Assembly (NCBI GenBank): GCA_031258505.1
Contig: JAIRMT010000112.1
Coordinates: 1 to 25,944, forward strand
Length of the DNA: 25,944 bases
DNA from: Treponema sp.
Lineage (GTDB): Bacteria; Spirochaetota; Spirochaetia; Treponematales; Breznakiellaceae
Direction: 5' to 3'
Shown here: piece after piece, positions 23,059 to 25,944 of the stretch
Layout: the number at the start of each line of letters is the position of its first letter
Numbering within the stretch: position 1 is the first letter of the stretch
The notes under the pieces: generated by a model
What the model saw: only the letters and a program-made list of their open reading frames with translations
Database searches by the model: none
What the model was told of the DNA's origin: nothing
Program-made: the position numbers and the translations under genes

Positions 23059-25803
23059 ATGCTTATAAAGCCTGACGTCAGCGGCGACGGGTCCATGATT
23101 GGCCAGTACCGGCGGATCAAGGAACAGCATAAGAATGAGGTACTTTTCTTCCATGTGGGTGATTTTTACGAGATGTTCGCCGAGGACGCAGTTGAAATTG
23201 CGCCGCTCCTGGGCCTGACGCTTACCCAGCGCAATGGTTTGCCCCTCTGCGGAGTACCATACCAGCACGCCAAGCCCTACATAGTCCGCCTCCTCAATGC
23301 TGGCAAAAAAGTGGCTGTCTGTGAACAGACTTCCGAAGCGAGCAAGGGACGCGGCGTTATTGAGCGCCGCGTTGTAGAGGTTATTACCCCTGGTACCACG
23401 ATTGATGAAGATTCCCTTGAACAGGGCAATCCCAACTACCTCGCCAGCCTTGCCCGTTATGAGCGCTTCTTTTCATTTGCTTACATCGACTTTTCCACAG
23501 GCGACTTTTTCGCCACTGCCTTTCCGGTTGACGAGGGCAATAGCAACATACGCTTTCGGAGCGAGCTTGAGCGGCTTCAAATCCGGGAACTCATCATTCA
23601 AGAATCAATCCTGAATGACTTTCCCGTTATTGCCGATTCACTTGGCAAGCGGAGCGAGATACTGCTCAACAAGTGGGCTGACTGGCTTTTTGATCCCGAT
23701 GCGTGCCGCAGACGGCTTGAGAAGCAATTCGGCACCTCGAATCTCAAAGGTTTTGGCCTTGACGCGGGAAAGCCGGAAATCATTGCCGCTGGTATCATCG
23801 TCAGCTATCTTGAAGATACTGCCATGAGCATGATTCCCCATGTTCGTTCCATCAAGGTTTATCAAGACAGTGAGTTTCTCGATATTGATGAGGCTAGTCA
23901 GCGAAACCTTGAACTCACGCGTAATATACGTGACGGGGACCCGCACTTCTCGCTCCTTGAAGTGATTGATGAGACCAAAACTCCAATGGGGAGACGCCTC
24001 CTCAAACAACGGCTTCTTCACCCTCTGCGGGATATTGACCTTATCAACAGGCGACTTAATGAGGTGGAGTGCTTTTTTCATGACCATGGCAGTCTTTCCA
24101 CTATACGGGAGACTCTGGGCAAAATGCCTGACCTAGAGCGTCTTTCAGCTCGCCTTGCAATGGACAAGGTACACGGCAAGGACATGGTCATGCTTAACAA
24201 TGCACTGGCGCTGTTTAGCGCTATAAAAAGAATTTGGGAAGCGCTTAACTTTAATTTTGAAAGTATAGTCGCCATAGGCTTTGACGACGCAGCCTATTCA
24301 CGGCTCATGTCTCTACATGAAATCCTTGCCGCCGCGCTTGCCGAAGACCCCGCGACCATACTCACTGAGGGCAAGCTCATTAAGACCGGTTACAACACCC
24401 GCCTCGACCGGCTGAGACAGACACGGGATAACGGGCATGGGCTATTAGAGGCTTACGTTGAAGAAGAGCGCCGCGCCACTGGTATCACCAGCCTGAAGAT
24501 TCAGCACAACCGCCTCATTGGATACTTCCTTGAGGTAACCAAGGCGCATCTCTCCAAAGTTCCAGCCTACTTCATCAGGCGGATGGGTGTTGTGGGTGGA
24601 GAGCGTTTTACCACAGATAAACTCGCCGCACTGGAGTCGAGCATTAACGGCGCGTCTGATCAGATCATTGAGCTTGAAAAACAGCTTTTTCTGGAACTGC
24701 GGGACAAGGCTAAGGCTTTACTAAGCGAACTTGGGGCTGCAAACCGGCGTATCGCGGAAATGGATGTAGCGCAGGCTTTGGCCCGCGCCGCCACGATTCA
24801 TAACTGGACGCGCCCCGTGGTTGATGAGCAGAACCGGCTTACCATCGTTGAAGGCCGTCATCCAGTGGTTGAAGCGCACCTGCCCAGCGGCGAGTTCATT
24901 CCCAATGACGCCAGCCTTGATGGAAACGGCGTGTTCTTTGCACTCATCACTGGCCCGAACATGGCTGGTAAATCAACCTACCTGCGTCAGGTTGCTCTGC
25001 TCATCGTGATGGCGCAGATGGGCAGCTTTGTGCCAGCGCGTTCAGCCACTATCGGCATGGTTGACCGTATCTACTGCCGCGTCGGGGCTTCGGATAATCT
25101 GGCCCGTGGAGAATCAACGTTTTTGGTTGAGATGAACGAAACCGCCTACATCCTGCACACAGCCACAGCGCACAGTCTGGTTATTATGGACGAGGTCGGT
25201 CGGGGAACCGGCACGATTGACGGCCTTGCCATTGCCTGGGCTGTAAGTGAAGAATTGCTTGATACCATCAAGTGCCGCACCCTCTTCGCCACCCACTTTC
25301 ACGAGCTTTCGATGATTAACCACCCTTGTATGGCAAACCGTTCTATGGAAGTGCTTGACCGCGATGGAGAAATCGTTTTTCTACGGAAACTGCGCGAAGG
25401 CCCTGCCGCTGAATCCTATGGTATCCATGTAGCGCGTCTGGCTGGCCTTTCTGAACGGGTTCTCAGCCGCGCCCACGCCATAATGGAACGTTTTGCTGAG
25501 AGCGAACAACTGTTCCGCGCAGCCCTGCTCTCCGGCACAACAGCTATGCCCATGACACAGCCGCCAAATCAGGCGCTCATACCAAACGCCGCGCCGCATC
25601 AGGAAGAAGCCGGGAAAAGGCTTGAGCAGATAAAGCAATTTGTCGAAGAACTTTTCGCGCTTAATGAGAATGTTCTGACCCCGCTTGATGCGCTGAACCT
25701 CATTCACCGGTGGAAACAGCTTCTGGGAGGTAAAACTGTCCCACGCCTTACCGCAAAAAGCCGCCGAAACACGCGGGAACCCGGACCCTCGCTGTTTGAC
25801 TAA
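23059..25803 (+). CDS. mutS: DNA mismatch repair protein MutS
   Basis: Mismatch-recognition ATPase of 914 residues. The N-terminal domain has GDFYEMF with Phe36 and Glu38, the residues that stack on and contact the mismatched base; the numbering equals that of E. coli MutS, which supports ATG 23059 despite a weak ribosome site. Connector, lever and clamp domains follow. The ATPase domain has Walker A GPNMAGKS (632-639), Walker B with Asp711-Glu712 in MDEVGRGTGT, and FATHFHELS. The signature reads GRGTGT where GRGTST is common. The C-terminal tail (EQLFRAALL onward, ending in a helical segment) may mediate tetramer formation. It lies 6 bp after skp and is likely co-transcribed with the envelope genes. 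Confidence 0.95.
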   Translation: MLIKPDVSGDGSMIGQYRRIKEQHKNEVLFFHVGDFYEMFAEDAVEIAPLLGLTLTQRNGLPLCGVPYQHAKPYIVRLLNAGKKVAVCEQTSEASKGRGVIERRVVEVITPGTTIDEDSLEQGNPNYLASLARYERFFSFAYIDFSTGDFFATAFPVDEGNSNIRFRSELERLQIRELIIQESILNDFPVIADSLGKRSEILLNKWADWLFDPDACRRRLEKQFGTSNLKGFGLDAGKPEIIAAGIIVSYLEDTAMSMIPHVRSIKVYQDSEFLDIDEASQRNLELTRNIRDGDPHFSLLEVIDETKTPMGRRLLKQRLLHPLRDIDLINRRLNEVECFFHDHGSLSTIRETLGKMPDLERLSARLAMDKVHGKDMVMLNNALALFSAIKRIWEALNFNFESIVAIGFDDAAYSRLMSLHEILAAALAEDPATILTEGKLIKTGYNTRLDRLRQTRDNGHGLLEAYVEEERRATGITSLKIQHNRLIGYFLEVTKAHLSKVPAYFIRRMGVVGGERFTTDKLAALESSINGASDQIIELEKQLFLELRDKAKALLSELGAANRRIAEMDVAQALARAATIHNWTRPVVDEQNRLTIVEGRHPVVEAHLPSGEFIPNDASLDGNGVFFALITGPNMAGKSTYLRQVALLIVMAQMGSFVPARSATIGMVDRIYCRVGASDNLARGESTFLVEMNETAYILHTATAHSLVIMDEVGRGTGTIDGLAIAWAVSEELLDTIKCRTLFATHFHELSMINHPCMANRSMEVLDRDGEIVFLRKLREGPAAESYGIHVARLAGLSERVLSRAHAIMERFAESEQLFRAALLSGTTAMPMTQPPNQALIPNAAPHQEEAGKRLEQIKQFVEELFALNENVLTPLDALNLIHRWKQLLGGKTVPRLTAKSRRNTREPGPSLFD

Positions 25804-25831
25804 CTCACCTTACGCACCGGAAAGAAAAAGA

Positions 25832-25908
25832 TCATCGAATTACGCGAATGAACGCGAATCTTCTTTAGAGAAATGACATATTCGCGTATATTAGCGTCCA
25901 TTCGATGA
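25832..25908. repeat. Imperfect inverted repeat after mutS
   Basis: The left arm (25832-25859) starts TCATCGAAT and ends GCGAAT; the right arm (25880-25908) starts ATTCGCG and ends ATTCGATGA. The arms are largely complementary with a few mismatches and enclose about 20 nt. Within each arm a CGCGAAT/ATTCGCG-like word recurs. It could fold as a hairpin ending the mutS transcript, although no T-tract follows directly, or be a dispersed palindromic repeat. No gene is seen from 25804 to the window end. Confidence 0.6.
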
Positions 25909-25944
25909 CAAATTCTTACCATTTTTTCTTCCTGCGTAACATGA

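Overview
The window looks like chromosomal DNA of a spirochaete, most likely a host-associated Treponema of the termite-gut type (inference). The basis is gene content: a tamB-bamA-skp-mutS cluster, LPP20-like and tandem LpoB/CsgG-like envelope proteins as found in treponemes, a fused radical SAM/DUF2344 protein, spirochaete-style lipoboxes and glycan-degrading enzymes. No rRNA, tRNA, CRISPR array or phage module was seen.

Layout. 1-3077 (minus) is an envelope operon: an LPP20-type lipoprotein, a longer paralogue of it, and a protein with two tandem LpoB/CsgG-like domains that runs off the left edge. 3250-3639 (plus) is a small XRE-type regulator, divergent from that operon. 3721-5937 (plus) is a family 3 glycoside hydrolase with an EF-hand-like loop, followed by the first ~40 codons of a sugar isomerase/epimerase gene that is then broken off (6016-6291). 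6254-8674 (minus) is a radical SAM/DUF2344 fusion. 8779-11591 (plus) is dppB-dppC-dppD of a Dpp/Opp-type ABC importer with overlapping starts and stops, followed 3 bp later by a lipoprotein glycosidase (11595-12905).

12906-13988 contains no gene but is the most unusual part. A 26-unit, strictly 23-bp tandem array of small palindromes (13096-13693) is flanked by two related G-rich structured elements in inverted orientation, about 12919-13022 and 13774-13868. Their central stems differ in sequence but keep pairing. On the far side lies dppF (13989-14372), cut off after about 100 codons where it meets a remnant of an IS200/REP-associated (Y1) transposase carrying an in-frame 57-bp tandem duplication. 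The importer operon has therefore been both split and truncated.

14670-15290 (minus) is thymidylate kinase, with a GT/CA-rich inverted repeat beyond its 3' end. 15363-25803 (plus) is the outer-membrane biogenesis cluster tamB-bamA-skp with mutS 6 bp behind it, closed by an imperfect inverted repeat (25832-25908).

Together the genes cover cell-envelope assembly (tamB, bamA, skp, LPP20-like proteins), glycan use (the family 3 enzyme, the lipoprotein glycosidase and perhaps the importer) and nucleotide/DNA maintenance (tmk, mutS). Genome decay is visible at two places: 6016-6291 and 13989-14467.
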